Below the pieces are notes generated by a model. That model was not told where the DNA came from, made no database searches, and saw nothing but the letters and a program-made list of their open reading frames with translations. Of a stretch of 58,376 bases of DNA, positions 7,955 through 17,400 are shown one piece after another. Within the stretch, counting starts at the first letter, position 1, and every line of letters starts with the position of its first letter. The translations under genes were made by a program, and so were the position numbers. Source of the DNA: Streptomyces toxytricini (GTDB lineage: Bacteria; Actinomycetota; Actinomycetes; Streptomycetales; Streptomycetaceae); assembly GCF_014649915.1 (NCBI RefSeq), contig NZ_BMTY01000025.1, positions 52,150-110,525 on the forward strand, given 5' to 3'.

Positions 7955-9430
7955 ATGGACCATTCGCGTGCCCCGGTACTGGAAGCCCTCGAGGAGTTCC
8001 GGCGGCGCGGGGACGTCGTGTACGGCCCGCCCGGCCACAAACAGGGCCGGGGCACCGACCCCCGGGTCGCCGAGGCGCTCGGCCTCGGCCTGTTCCGCTC
8101 CGACGTCCTCCTCCTGAACGGCCTCGACGACCGGCGCCAGTCCCGCGGCGTCCTCGACCAGGCGCAGGAGCTGATGGCCGACGCCGTCGGCGCCGAGCAC
8201 GCCTTCTTCTCCACCTGCGGCAGCTCCCTGTCCGTGAAGACGGCCATGCTGGCCGCCGCCGGCCCCGGTGAGAAGCTCCTGCTCTCCCGGAACGCCCACA
8301 AGTCGGTGATCTCGGCCGTCGTCATCAACGGCGTCGAGCCGATCTGGGTCCACCCGAAGTTCGACACGGAACGCCACCTCGCGCACCCGCCCGAGGCGGA
8401 CGACGTCCGCCGCCGTCTCAAGGAGCACCCCGACGCCAAGGGCATGCTGCTCATCACCCCCACCGACTGGGGCACCTGCGCCGACATCGACGCCGTCGCC
8501 CGCGTCTGCCACGACGCCGACGTCCCGCTCATCGTCGACGAGGCCTGGGGCGCCCACCTGCCCTTCCACCCCGACCTGCCGCCGTGGGGCATGGACCACG
8601 GGGCGGACCTGGTCGTCACCAGCGTCCACAAGATGGGCGGCGCCATCGAGCAGAGCTCCGTCTTCCACCTCCAGTACGACCGGATCTCCCCCGAGGTCCT
8701 GGCCCAGCGGGAGGACCTCCTGGCGACCACCAGCGCCTCCACCCTCGTCTACGCAACCCTGGACGGCTGGCGGCGCCAGATGGCCGAGCAGGGGCACGAC
8801 CTGCTCGAAGCGGCCCTGCACCGCGTGCGGCGGATCCGCGCCGCCGTCCGCGACATCCCCGGGCTGCGGCTCATGGACCGCGAGGTCGTCGACGAGGGCC
8901 TCGCCGCCGGATTCGACCCCCTCAAGCTCGTCATCGACGTCCGCGCCCTGGGCATCAGCGGCATGCAGGCCGCCGAATGGCTGCGCGCCCACCGGCACGT
9001 CGACGTGGGCGGCTCCGACACCTGCCGGATCAGCGCGTCGATCACCCACGCCGACGACGACGCCACCGAGGAGACCCTGCTCGCCGCGCTCCGGTCCCTG
9101 TCCGACCACGCGGACTCCCTCGACCGGCAGCCGCCCGTCCACCTGCCCGCCCCCTCCGACCTGGAGCTGGAACAGGCCATGCTCCCGAGGGACGCGTTCT
9201 TCGCCCCGGCGGAGCACGTCCCCGCCGAACGGGCCGCGGGGCGGATCGCCGCCGAGCTCCTCAGCCCGTACCCGCCGGGCGTCCCCGCCGTCGCCCCCGG
9301 CGAGGTGATCACCGAGGAGATCGTCGACTACCTGCGCAGCGGCGTCGCACACGGCGTCGTCGTCCCGGACGCCGCCGACTCCTCCCTGCGCACGCTGCGT
9401 GTCGTCGCGGACACCCGGGAGGCCCGGTAG
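7955..9430 (+). CDS. PLP-dependent Orn/Lys/Arg decarboxylase family protein
   Basis: 491 residues with the fold-type-I amino-acid decarboxylase layout: YGPPGHKQG near residue 23, SRNAHKS (H115) stacking on the cofactor, IVDEAWGAH (D195) binding the pyridine nitrogen, and SVHKMGG with K226 as the Schiff-base lysine. The size matches the short Bacillus SpeA-like branch that lacks an N-terminal wing domain. It would make a polyamine precursor from a basic amino acid; the exact substrate is not decided. GGGAGG precedes the ATG by four bases. A hairpin at 9450-9473 separates it from the sigma factor gene. Confidence 0.9.
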   Translation: MDHSRAPVLEALEEFRRRGDVVYGPPGHKQGRGTDPRVAEALGLGLFRSDVLLLNGLDDRRQSRGVLDQAQELMADAVGAEHAFFSTCGSSLSVKTAMLAAAGPGEKLLLSRNAHKSVISAVVINGVEPIWVHPKFDTERHLAHPPEADDVRRRLKEHPDAKGMLLITPTDWGTCADIDAVARVCHDADVPLIVDEAWGAHLPFHPDLPPWGMDHGADLVVTSVHKMGGAIEQSSVFHLQYDRISPEVLAQREDLLATTSASTLVYATLDGWRRQMAEQGHDLLEAALHRVRRIRAAVRDIPGLRLMDREVVDEGLAAGFDPLKLVIDVRALGISGMQAAEWLRAHRHVDVGGSDTCRISASITHADDDATEETLLAALRSLSDHADSLDRQPPVHLPAPSDLELEQAMLPRDAFFAPAEHVPAERAAGRIAAELLSPYPPGVPAVAPGEVITEEIVDYLRSGVAHGVVVPDAADSSLRTLRVVADTREAR

Positions 9431-9449
9431 AGCGCCCCCCGGAGAGGCC

Positions 9450-9473
9450 TCCGGCGCCCCCGCAGGCGCCGGA
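9450..9473 (+). terminator. Hairpin after the decarboxylase gene
   Basis: A 9-bp stem (tCCGGCGCC with GGCGCCGGa) and 6-base loop, starting 20 bases past the decarboxylase stop codon. Confidence 0.5.
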
Positions 9474-9479
9474 CGTGGC

Positions 9480-9509
9480 GAAATCCGACCCCTTCCGCAA
9501 GGAAATCCG
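9480..9509 (+). promoter_or_regulatory. Direct repeats GAAATCCG upstream of the sigma gene
   Basis: GAAATCCG occurs at 9480-9487 and 9502-9509, 22 bases apart (two helical turns), about 80 bases before the sigma-factor start. This spacing suits a protein dimer binding one face of the DNA. The role is inferred. Confidence 0.35.
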
Positions 9510-9585
9510 GAGCCGGACCGCTTACGCGCGCGGATGCGGGGCAGTGGCGCGGAAAGCGTCCGCCGTCAGCAGAAAGGGCCTCACC

Positions 9586-10518
9586 ATGCTTCGCTCTGCA
9601 GCAGTTGCCGAGTCCGTCCGCCCGGCCGACCTCGACGAGGCGGTACGGGGAGCGGACCCGGGAGCCGGTGGAGCCGCCGGCTCCCTCGACCTGCTGCCGC
9701 CCCACACCCCGCCGCGCGAGATGGCCCCGGCCGATGCGCGCGAGCTGTCGAAGCTCTTCCTCGTCCGGCTCCGCTCGCTGGAGGAGGGCACCAGCGAGTA
9801 CCAGTACGTGCGCGGCACCCTCATCGAGATGAACATCTCCCTGGTGCACTACGCCGCGCGCAGGTTCCGCAACCGCACCGGCCAGGGCCGGGTGGAGCTG
9901 GACGACATCGTGCAGGTCGGCACCATCGGGCTCATCAAGGCGATCGACCGGTTCGACCCGGACCGGGGGGTCGAGTTCACGACGCTCGCCCTGCCGTTCA
10001 TCGTGGGCGAGATCAAGCGGTACTTCCGCGACGCCACCTGGGCCGTGCACGTGCCGCGGCGGCTCCAGGAGCTGCGCACCGACATCGCCAAGAGCCAGGA
10101 GGCGCTCTCGGACCTCCTCGGCCGCTCCCCGACGGTCGCCGAGATCGCCGGCGACCTCGGCATCGGCGAGGAAGAGGTGATCGAGGGCATGGTCGCGGCC
10201 AACGGCTACACCTCGGAGTCCCTCGACGCCGCCGCGGATTCCGAGGCGCAGCCCGGATCCGCCCGCCCGGGCCGCCGCACCCTCGCCGACACGCTCGGCG
10301 AGACCGACCCCGCCATGGAGCTGTTCGAGGACTTCACGACCCTCGCCCCGCTCCTCGCCCGCCTGGACGACCGCGACCGCCGCATCCTGGCCATGCGGTT
10401 CGGGAGCGAGATGACCCAGGCCGCGATCGGCGCCGAGCTCGGCATATCGCAGATGCAGGTCTCCCGCCTGCTCTCGCGGATCCTCACCCGCCTGCGGGAA
10501 GGCATGCTCGCCTCCTGA
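9586..10518 (+). CDS. Alternative sigma factor, SigB/SigF family
   Basis: 310 residues. After a variable 50-residue N-terminus come sigma region 2 (NISLVHYAARRFRNR; DIVQVGTIGLIKAIDRFD; FTTLALPFIVGEIKRYFRD), region 3 (PRRLQEL to VAEIAGDLG) and region 4 (LDDRDRRILAMRF, then a helix-turn-helix QAAIGAELGISQMQVSRLLSR). This is the SigB/F/G branch, which is normally held inactive by an RsbW-like anti-sigma kinase. A matching ATP-binding protein, STAS protein and SpoIIE phosphatase follow downstream on the other strand, so the sigma factor is plausibly their output. The ATG at 9586 follows GAAAGGG. Confidence 0.93.
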   Translation: MLRSAAVAESVRPADLDEAVRGADPGAGGAAGSLDLLPPHTPPREMAPADARELSKLFLVRLRSLEEGTSEYQYVRGTLIEMNISLVHYAARRFRNRTGQGRVELDDIVQVGTIGLIKAIDRFDPDRGVEFTTLALPFIVGEIKRYFRDATWAVHVPRRLQELRTDIAKSQEALSDLLGRSPTVAEIAGDLGIGEEEVIEGMVAANGYTSESLDAAADSEAQPGSARPGRRTLADTLGETDPAMELFEDFTTLAPLLARLDDRDRRILAMRFGSEMTQAAIGAELGISQMQVSRLLSRILTRLREGMLAS

Positions 10519-10540
10519 CCGCCCCCGCGGGCACCTCCCA

Positions 10541-10579
10541 GCGCACCGGCGCGGTACACGGCGTACCGCGCCGGTGCGC
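10541..10579. terminator. 17-bp hairpin between the sigma and ATP-binding genes
   Basis: A perfect 17-bp stem (10541-10557 with 10563-10579) around a 5-base loop, 22 bases after the sigma stop. It can also stop transcripts arriving from the minus-strand gene at 10721. Confidence 0.8.
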
Positions 10580-10720
10580 GTTGGCCTCCGGGCCCGTCGG
10601 GCGGCGCCGCGAACCGGCCGGAAGATGCGCGGACATGCGAAAGGGCCGACGGGCGGAGTGCGCCCACCGGCCCGCCGCGTCCGCGGCAGCGTGCTCGTAC
10701 GGTCTGACTTCCTACAGGGC

Positions 10721-11203
10721 TCAGCGGCGGCCGGGCGCCAGCCGGGCGACGTCGAACTCCGCCCAGATCGTCTTGCCCATGCCGTGCCGTTCGGCGCCCC
10801 AGCGGTCGGAGGTCCGCTGGACTATGAACAGCCCGTGCCCGCCGGGCAGGGCCGGCTGGTGCGGGCGCCGCGGCGCCGGCAGTGTCGGATCGCCGTCGCT
10901 GACCTCGACCCGCAGCCTCGACTGCGTGGCGTCCAGGACGAGTTCCAGCGGCCCGCCTGCGTGCAGCATGGCGTTGGCGACGAGTTCGGCCACGACGAGG
11001 ACGATGTCCTCCACGACTCCCTGGTCCACCCCGTACGAGGTGTCGGACCACGACCAGTCGTCGAGGGCCTGCGAGGTGAACCCGCGGGCGCGCGCCACGG
11101 GCTTGGGCAGTCCGGCCAGCGGCATGCGGCGCCGCTGGCCGCCGGGTGGCAACATGCTCTCCTCGGGGCGGCCGTCGTCAAGGGTGCCCGGGCTGGTCGT
11201 CAT
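10721..11203 (-). CDS. RsbW-like ATP-binding protein (anti-sigma kinase family)
   Basis: 160 residues forming a GHKL/HATPase_c_2 domain. The N-box is LVVAELVANAMLHAG and the G-box is GGHGLFIVQ, with the ATP-lid region between them and VSDGDP as the G1-type motif. Such proteins bind a sigma factor or phosphorylate a STAS antagonist. It starts at ATG 11203, nine bases after GGAGGGG. The neighbouring STAS gene, SpoIIE phosphatase and SigB/F-type sigma factor make a partner-switching role likely, though Streptomyces genomes carry many orphan copies with other partners. Confidence 0.87.
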   Translation of the reverse strand: MTTSPGTLDDGRPEESMLPPGGQRRRMPLAGLPKPVARARGFTSQALDDWSWSDTSYGVDQGVVEDIVLVVAELVANAMLHAGGPLELVLDATQSRLRVEVSDGDPTLPAPRRPHQPALPGGHGLFIVQRTSDRWGAERHGMGKTIWAEFDVARLAPGRR

Positions 11204-11318
11204 GTGCGGGTACCCCTCCGAATCAGGCGTGCCGTGGTGGCCGTGTTTGCGGTTCGTCCGGTCGGATGCCCCGGCCCGCACGGATTATGCCCCTCGGGTG
11301 CGCGTGCGAACGGGCCGG

Positions 11319-11711
11319 TCATACCGCGAGGGCCGCGTCGACCGAGTCGTGGATGGAGAAGACGGCTCGCGCGCCGGTCAGTTCGAGGACACGCATGACC
11401 GTCGGGGCGACCGCGGCGAGGCGGAAGTCAATGCCCGCCTCCAGGGCCGCCGAGCGTGTCCTGAGCAGCAGGTTCAGGCCGGACGAGTCGCAGAACCCGA
11501 CCTCTTCGAGGTCGACCACGAGGACGGGCGGCCCTTGTCCGAGCAGCCCCGACAGCGACTCCTGCGCGGGTGCGAGCGTCTCGATGTCGAGGTCCCCTGC
11601 CACACGGCAGACCGCTTGGCGGCCCTGTGTGTGGCGGACCTGCACCGTCAGCGGTGCCTCCTGCGGGTGTCCGGTCGTCATACCGGCTCCCTGCTCGTTC
11701 TCGGCTGGCAT
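11319..11711 (-). CDS. STAS-domain anti-sigma factor antagonist (RsbV-like)
   Basis: 130 residues with a complete STAS domain. The phosphorylation loop is FCDSSGLN, with S77 at the position phosphorylated in SpoIIAA and RsbV. It is expected to release a sigma factor by binding its anti-sigma kinase when dephosphorylated. The gene lies 115 bases upstream of the RsbW-like gene and downstream of the SpoIIE phosphatase gene that could dephosphorylate it, all on one strand. GTG/ATG alternatives exist; ATG 11681 is also possible, with GGGAG upstream. Confidence 0.88.
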   Translation of the reverse strand: MPAENEQGAGMTTGHPQEAPLTVQVRHTQGRQAVCRVAGDLDIETLAPAQESLSGLLGQGPPVLVVDLEEVGFCDSSGLNLLLRTRSAALEAGIDFRLAAVAPTVMRVLELTGARAVFSIHDSVDAALAV

Positions 11712-11922
11712 GGGTGTCGTTCCTCCAGAGAGTGCCCCTCGACTTTACGCAAGCCGCCCCCGCACGGCCAAGCCCCGGCCGCAGTCGGCGGGCGGCGGGG
11801 GGCGTCACGGGGCGCGGCCATACGGGTTCCTCCGGCGGGACGGTGGGCGGTCCGCCCCCGGATACCCCCGAACGGGCGAACGATGCGCGTCCGCGGCGGG
11901 AAATTCGGCGAAGAGGTGAACA

Positions 11923-14445
11923 TCACGGGGCGTCCGGCCGTTCGCCGTCCTCCCGCTCCCGGACGAACACCCCGACGAGGCACGTGTCGTCGTCGGTGTC
12001 CGCGCGGCTGTAGCGCAGCAGGTGGTCCAGGTGGGCCTCCAGGTCCGTGGGGCCGCCTTCCCCGCTGCCGGCCTTCTCCGACAGCGAGATCAGATTGGTC
12101 AGCGACGCCTGCAGCGACTGGTCGCGGCGCTCGATCAGCCCGTCCGTGTACAGGACGAGCAGGTCGCCGGGGTGCAGGTGGATCTCGGTCTCCTCGTAGT
12201 CGGCCTGGTCCAGGACGCCCAGGAGGATCCCGCCGATTTGCGGCAGCGTCTCCGCCTGGCCGCCGCGCAGCAGGACGGGCGGCAGGTGGCCGGCGCGCGC
12301 CCAGCGCAGCCGCCGCGTGGCCGGGTCGTACAGCCCGCACACCGCGGTGGCGGTGAGGTTCTCGGTCAGCTGGTGGGTGATGCTGTTGAGCCACGTCAGC
12401 AGCTGCGCGGGGCCGGCCCCCGTGGCGGCGAGCCCGCGCAGGGCGTTCCGCAGGGCCACCATGCCCGTCGCGGCCTCGATGCCGTGCCCGGCCACGTCCC
12501 CCACGCACAGCAGGACCTCCCCCGACGGCAGGGTGAGCGTGTCGTACCAGTCGCCGCCGACGAGGTGGTCCTTCTCGGCGGGCCGGTAGCGGACGGCGAC
12601 GTGCAGGTCGTCCAGGTGCACAGGGCCGCGGACCGGCGGCATGATGGCCTGCTGGAGCTGGCGGGCGAGGCGGCTGCGCTCGGCGGCCTCCTGCTCCGTC
12701 TGCGCGAGCTGGTCGCGGGTGGCCGCCAGGGCCACCTCGGTCCAGTGCTGGGCGGAGATGTCCTGGTAGGCGCCGCGGACGACGCTGAGCCGGCTGCCGG
12801 GGTCGTGGACGGGCTCGGCGACCACCCGGATGTGGCGGGCGACGCCGTCGGGGCGCAGGAGGCGGAACGCCGTCGAGGCCGGCCGCCGGTGGTGCAGCAG
12901 GGTCCGCAGGAAGCGGCCGATGGTGTGCCGGTCGTCGGGATGGGCGTGGTCGGCGAGCTGCTCCAGGGGGATGGGCAGCGCGGTGGGCGGCAGGCCGTGC
13001 AGCTCGTACACCGCCTCGTTCCAGGCGATCTGCCGGGTGTGCAGGTTCTCCTCGAAGCCGCCGATGCGGCCGAGCCGCTGGGCGTGCTGGAGCAGCCGGG
13101 CGACGCGCGGCGTTCCGTCGTCGAGGCGCCACACCACCATGAGGTGGCTGCCGTGCCGGCTGATGCTGACCTTGGCGCGGGTGCTCAGCGGCACCCCGTC
13201 GACCATCGCGGAGAGCGTCATGCCGCCGGTGCGGAAGGGCTCCCCGGTGACGAAGACGTGCTCGGCGGCCTCCATCAGCCCGCCTGCCTCCGCGGCGAGC
13301 GGGTACGCCTCCAGCAGCCGCGAGCCGACGATGGCGCTCGTGGGCCGCCCGGCGAAGTCCACGAACGCGGGATTGGCGTGCCGGATCGTGAACTGCAGCG
13401 GCACCTCGCCGCCTTCGGGCGACATCTGCAGGACCAGGCAGGGGTCCAGCAGGCCGTCGGCGAGGGCCCGTACCCCGTCGAGCTGCGCATCGTGGGGCTC
13501 GGGGCCCGTGGGCCGGCCGCTGTCCGCCCATGTCTCCAGGGTCGCGGCACACAGCTCGGCCAGCGCCTCGAACTGCCGCTGGAGGGGCTGGGACTGCTTG
13601 GGCAGCCGGTCGTTCCAGCACACCTCCAGTACGCCCGTGAGGCGCCCGCCGATGCCCGCCGGGACGGCGAGGCGGCCGCCGCCGATCGCGTGCTGGCCGA
13701 TGGAGGGCAGCCCGGCGTCCGCGAGCGCCGGATACGCGACGGCGGCCCGCCGGTCGAGGGCGCGGCGGGCCGGGGTCGGCACGCCCGGCGGGACATGCCG
13801 CCAGCGGTGGGCCTCCTCGGCGCCGAACCCGGCGCTGCCGGCGAGCGACAGGGACTGGTCGGGGTGGGCGGCCCACACGGCGACCGCGACGGCGCCCAGG
13901 GGCCGCAGCGCGTGCTCCAGCATCGAGCGGGCGACCGCCTCGGTGTCCCTCTCGGCGAGGGCGTGCGCCTCGGCGCTGCGCAGGCGCACGCCGACGGAGT
14001 CCGCGGCCGGCGCCGCGGCCGAGGTCGTGACGAAGTCCCGGGCTATCGCCGAGATCCGGTCCGAGGCCGCCTGGTTGACCAGGTCCGCGGCGAGGACGAG
14101 CTGCGTGACGCCGGCCTTCTCGGCGAGGTCCGCCAGCTGCGCCGAGGCCTCGGTGGGCCCGCAGTGCAGCCGCTCGACGAGCACGCCGACGGCCATCTCG
14201 ACGAGCGCCCGCCCGGCGGCGTCCGCGTGCGCCTGCTCCAGTTCCCGCCGCAGCCTCTCGACGGTCGTCGCCAGGCGGCCGACGGCACTGCCGACGGCGT
14301 GCTCCCCGGCCTCCGCCCCGGCGGGGGCCGGGGCGGAGACGGCGGCCGGCGCGCTGTCGCGCTGCGCCCCGATCCGGATCGCGCCGGGGTCGGGCGAGGT
14401 CCCGGCGAGGCCGGTGCCGTCTCGAGGGTCCTGGGGGTGGTGCAC
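11923..14445 (-). CDS. Multi-sensor PP2C phosphatase: ANTAR-like, GAF, two PAS, SpoIIE
   Basis: 840 residues. An ANTAR-like helical region (LVEMAVGVLVERLHCGPTEA) lies near residues 80-130, a GAF-like domain at about 150-310, PAS domains at about 330-430 and 440-560, a short coiled stretch (QLAQTEQEAAERSRLARQLQQ), then a SpoIIE/RsbU-type phosphatase at about 590-830 with VGGDWYD, VGDVAGHG and YTDGLIE metal-site motifs. It should dephosphorylate a STAS antagonist in response to ligands bound by the sensor domains. The GTG at 14445 follows GAGGAG by seven bases. It lies 46 bases downstream of the hybrid kinase and is probably co-transcribed with it. Confidence 0.92.
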   Translation of the reverse strand: MHHPQDPRDGTGLAGTSPDPGAIRIGAQRDSAPAAVSAPAPAGAEAGEHAVGSAVGRLATTVERLRRELEQAHADAAGRALVEMAVGVLVERLHCGPTEASAQLADLAEKAGVTQLVLAADLVNQAASDRISAIARDFVTTSAAAPAADSVGVRLRSAEAHALAERDTEAVARSMLEHALRPLGAVAVAVWAAHPDQSLSLAGSAGFGAEEAHRWRHVPPGVPTPARRALDRRAAVAYPALADAGLPSIGQHAIGGGRLAVPAGIGGRLTGVLEVCWNDRLPKQSQPLQRQFEALAELCAATLETWADSGRPTGPEPHDAQLDGVRALADGLLDPCLVLQMSPEGGEVPLQFTIRHANPAFVDFAGRPTSAIVGSRLLEAYPLAAEAGGLMEAAEHVFVTGEPFRTGGMTLSAMVDGVPLSTRAKVSISRHGSHLMVVWRLDDGTPRVARLLQHAQRLGRIGGFEENLHTRQIAWNEAVYELHGLPPTALPIPLEQLADHAHPDDRHTIGRFLRTLLHHRRPASTAFRLLRPDGVARHIRVVAEPVHDPGSRLSVVRGAYQDISAQHWTEVALAATRDQLAQTEQEAAERSRLARQLQQAIMPPVRGPVHLDDLHVAVRYRPAEKDHLVGGDWYDTLTLPSGEVLLCVGDVAGHGIEAATGMVALRNALRGLAATGAGPAQLLTWLNSITHQLTENLTATAVCGLYDPATRRLRWARAGHLPPVLLRGGQAETLPQIGGILLGVLDQADYEETEIHLHPGDLLVLYTDGLIERRDQSLQASLTNLISLSEKAGSGEGGPTDLEAHLDHLLRYSRADTDDDTCLVGVFVREREDGERPDAP

Positions 14446-14491
14446 TGCTCGTCTCCTCGCGGTCCTTCGGTTGCTGTCGGCCGGCCCGGCG

Positions 14492-17400
14492 TCAGGAAGC
14501 CAGGTGCCGCTTGATCCGGCTGATCAGCTCGCCGGCGTCGACCGGCTTGGTGACGTAGTCGCTTGCGCCCGAGGCGATGCTCTTCTCCCGGTCGCCGATC
14601 ATGGCCTTGGCGGTCACGGCGATGATCGGCAGCCCGCTGTGCTCGGGCATGGCGCGGATCGCGGAGGTGGCGGCGTACCCGTCCATCTCCGGCATCATCA
14701 CGTCCATCAGGATGACGTCGATGCCCGGGTGCGTGCCGAGCGCGTCCAGGGCGGCCCGGCCGTTCTCCGCCTGGAGCACCCGCATGCCGTGCAGTTCCAG
14801 GATCCCGGTGATCGCGTACAGGTTGCGGTCGTCGTCGTCCACGACGAGCGCCGTACGGCCGGCCAGCGAGGGGTCGACCTCGGGGTCCCAGGGCGAGCCG
14901 GGGTCCGTACGGTGGGCGAGCGGCAGGACGTCGCCGGGCCGGTCCGCGCCCATGTGCAGGGCGATGCGCTCGCGCAGCTCGTCCAGCCCCGTGATCAGCT
15001 CGAGGAGGCCGGAGCCGCCCCGCTCCCGCAGCAGCCGGGCGTCGTGCGCCGCGGTGCCCCGGCTGCTGTGGGCCAGCACCGGGACGCCCTGCAGCGCCGG
15101 GTCCCGCTCCATCTCCTCCAGCAGGCCGACGGCCGCCCCGTCGGGCAGGTCCAGTTCGAGGACGACGCAGTGGCAGGGGCTGGTGGCCAGGGTGGCCGCA
15201 GCCTCCTGCGCACCGACCGTGGTGATGATCTCCACCTCCCGGCGGCCCGCCGCGTCCGCGTGGTGCGGCAGGTCCCCGACGGCGTTCTCCGCGACCAGCG
15301 ACAGCAGCCCCTTGGGGCGCGCCTCGACCACGAGGAGGCGGCGCGGCTGCAGCGGCGCCGGCGCGGAGGCGGGGTCGGCCGCGGCCCGGCCCGCCTCCAG
15401 GGCGTCCTGCTCCGGGCGGCTCTCCAGCTCCCGGGGGGCTCCCGCGTCCGCCGCGGCGACCACCGCGAAGTCGGGCTGCGCGACCGGCAGGTAGAGAGTG
15501 AAGGTGCTGCCCTTGCCCAGGGTGCTCTCGGCTGTGATCGCCCCGCCGAGGAGGTAGGCGATCTCGCGGCTGATGGACAGCCCGAGGCCCGTCCCGCCGT
15601 ACTTGCGGCTCGTCGTCCCGTCGGCCTGCTGGAAGGCGCCGAAGACGGTCTCCAGGTGCTGCGGGGCGATGCCGATGCCGGTGTCCGTCACGTGGAACGC
15701 GAGGACGGGGCCGCCGCCGCGGCGCACGATCTCCGGGATGCGCGCCTCGTCGGCCGGCTCGATGTGCAGCCCGACGCTGCCCTGCTCGGTGAACTTCACC
15801 GCGTTCGACAGCAGGTTGCGCAGGATCTGGCGGAGCCGGTAGTCGTCGGTGACCAGTTCGGACGGCACCTCGGGGGAGGTGTGCACGGTGAACGACAGGC
15901 TCTTCTGGCCGGTCATCGGCCGGAAGGTCGCCTCGACGTAGTCGAGCAGCCGGGCGAGGGAGACCGTCTCGGGGGTGAGGTCCATCTTCCCCGCCTCCAC
16001 CTTCGACAGGTCGAGGATGTCGTTGATCAGCTGGAGCAGGTCGGAGCCCGCGGAGTGGATGATGCCGGCGTACTCCACCTGCTTGGCCGTCAGGTTCCGC
16101 GTCGGGTTCTGGGCCAGCAGCTGCGCCAGGATCAGCAGGCTGTTCAGCGGAGTGCGCAGCTCGTGGCTCATGTTGGCCAGGAACTCCGACTTGTACGTGG
16201 AGGCCAGCGACAGCTGGTGTGCCCGCTCCTCCAGCTCCTGGCGGGCCTGCTCGATCTCCAGGTTCTTCGTCTCGATGTCGCGGTTCTGCGCCGCGAGCAG
16301 CTCCGCCTTCTCCTCCAACTCGGCGTTGGAGGCTTGGAGTTCCTCCTGCCGGGCCTGGAGCTCCTGCGAGCGGACCTGCAGTTCGGCCGTCAGCCGCTGG
16401 GACTCGCCGAGGAGCTCGTCCGTCCGGGCGTTCGCGATGATCGTGTTGACGTTCACCCCGATCGCCTCCATCAGCTGGTTCAGGAAGTCGCGGTGGACCT
16501 GCGTGAACGGCCGCACCGAGGCCAGCTCGATCACGCCGAGCACCTGGCCCTCGACCACGATCGGCAGCACCACCAGCGACAGCGCCTCCGTCTGCCCGAG
16601 CCCCGAGGACACGGCGAGGTAACCCGCCGGGAGGGCGTCGACCGCGATCGGGCGCTTGCTGCGGGCGGCCTGCCCGACGAAGGACTCGCCGAGGCGGAAC
16701 CGCGTCGGCCGGGAGCCGTCGGGGAAGGCGTACGAGCCGACGAGCTGCAGGACCGTGCCCTCCCGGCTCTCCTCGGCCAGGTAGAACGCGCCGCACTGCG
16801 CCGACACCAGCGGCGTCAGCTCGTCCATGATCGACTCGGCGACGAGCTTCAGGTCGCGCTGCCCCTGCAGCAGGGCGGAGATGCGGGCCAGGTTGGTCTT
16901 CAGCCAGTCCTGCTCCTCGTTGGCGCGGGTGGTCTCGCGCAGGGACTCCACCATGAAGTTGATGTTGTCCTTGAGGTCGGCGACCTCGCCCGAGGCGTCG
17001 ACGGTGATGGAGCGGGTCAGGTCGCCCGCCGCGACGGCGCTCGTGACCTCGGCGATGGCGCGGACCTGGCGGGTCAGGTTCCCGGCCAGCTCGTTCACGT
17101 TCTCGGTGAGCCGCTTCCACGTGCCCGAGACGCCCTCCACCTCGGCCTGGCCGCCGAGCCGCCCCTCGCTGCCGACCTCGCGTGCGACGCGCGTCACCTC
17201 GGCGGCGAACGAGCTGAGCTGGTCCACCATCGTGTTGATGGTGGTCTTGAGCTCCAGGATCTCCCCGCGGGCGTCGACGTCGATCTTCCGGGTGAGGTCG
17301 CCGTTCGCGACGGCCGTCGTGACCTGGGCGATGTTGCGCACCTGGCTGGTCAGGTTGTGCGCCATGAAGTTGACGTTGTCGGTGAGGTCCTTCCAGGTCC

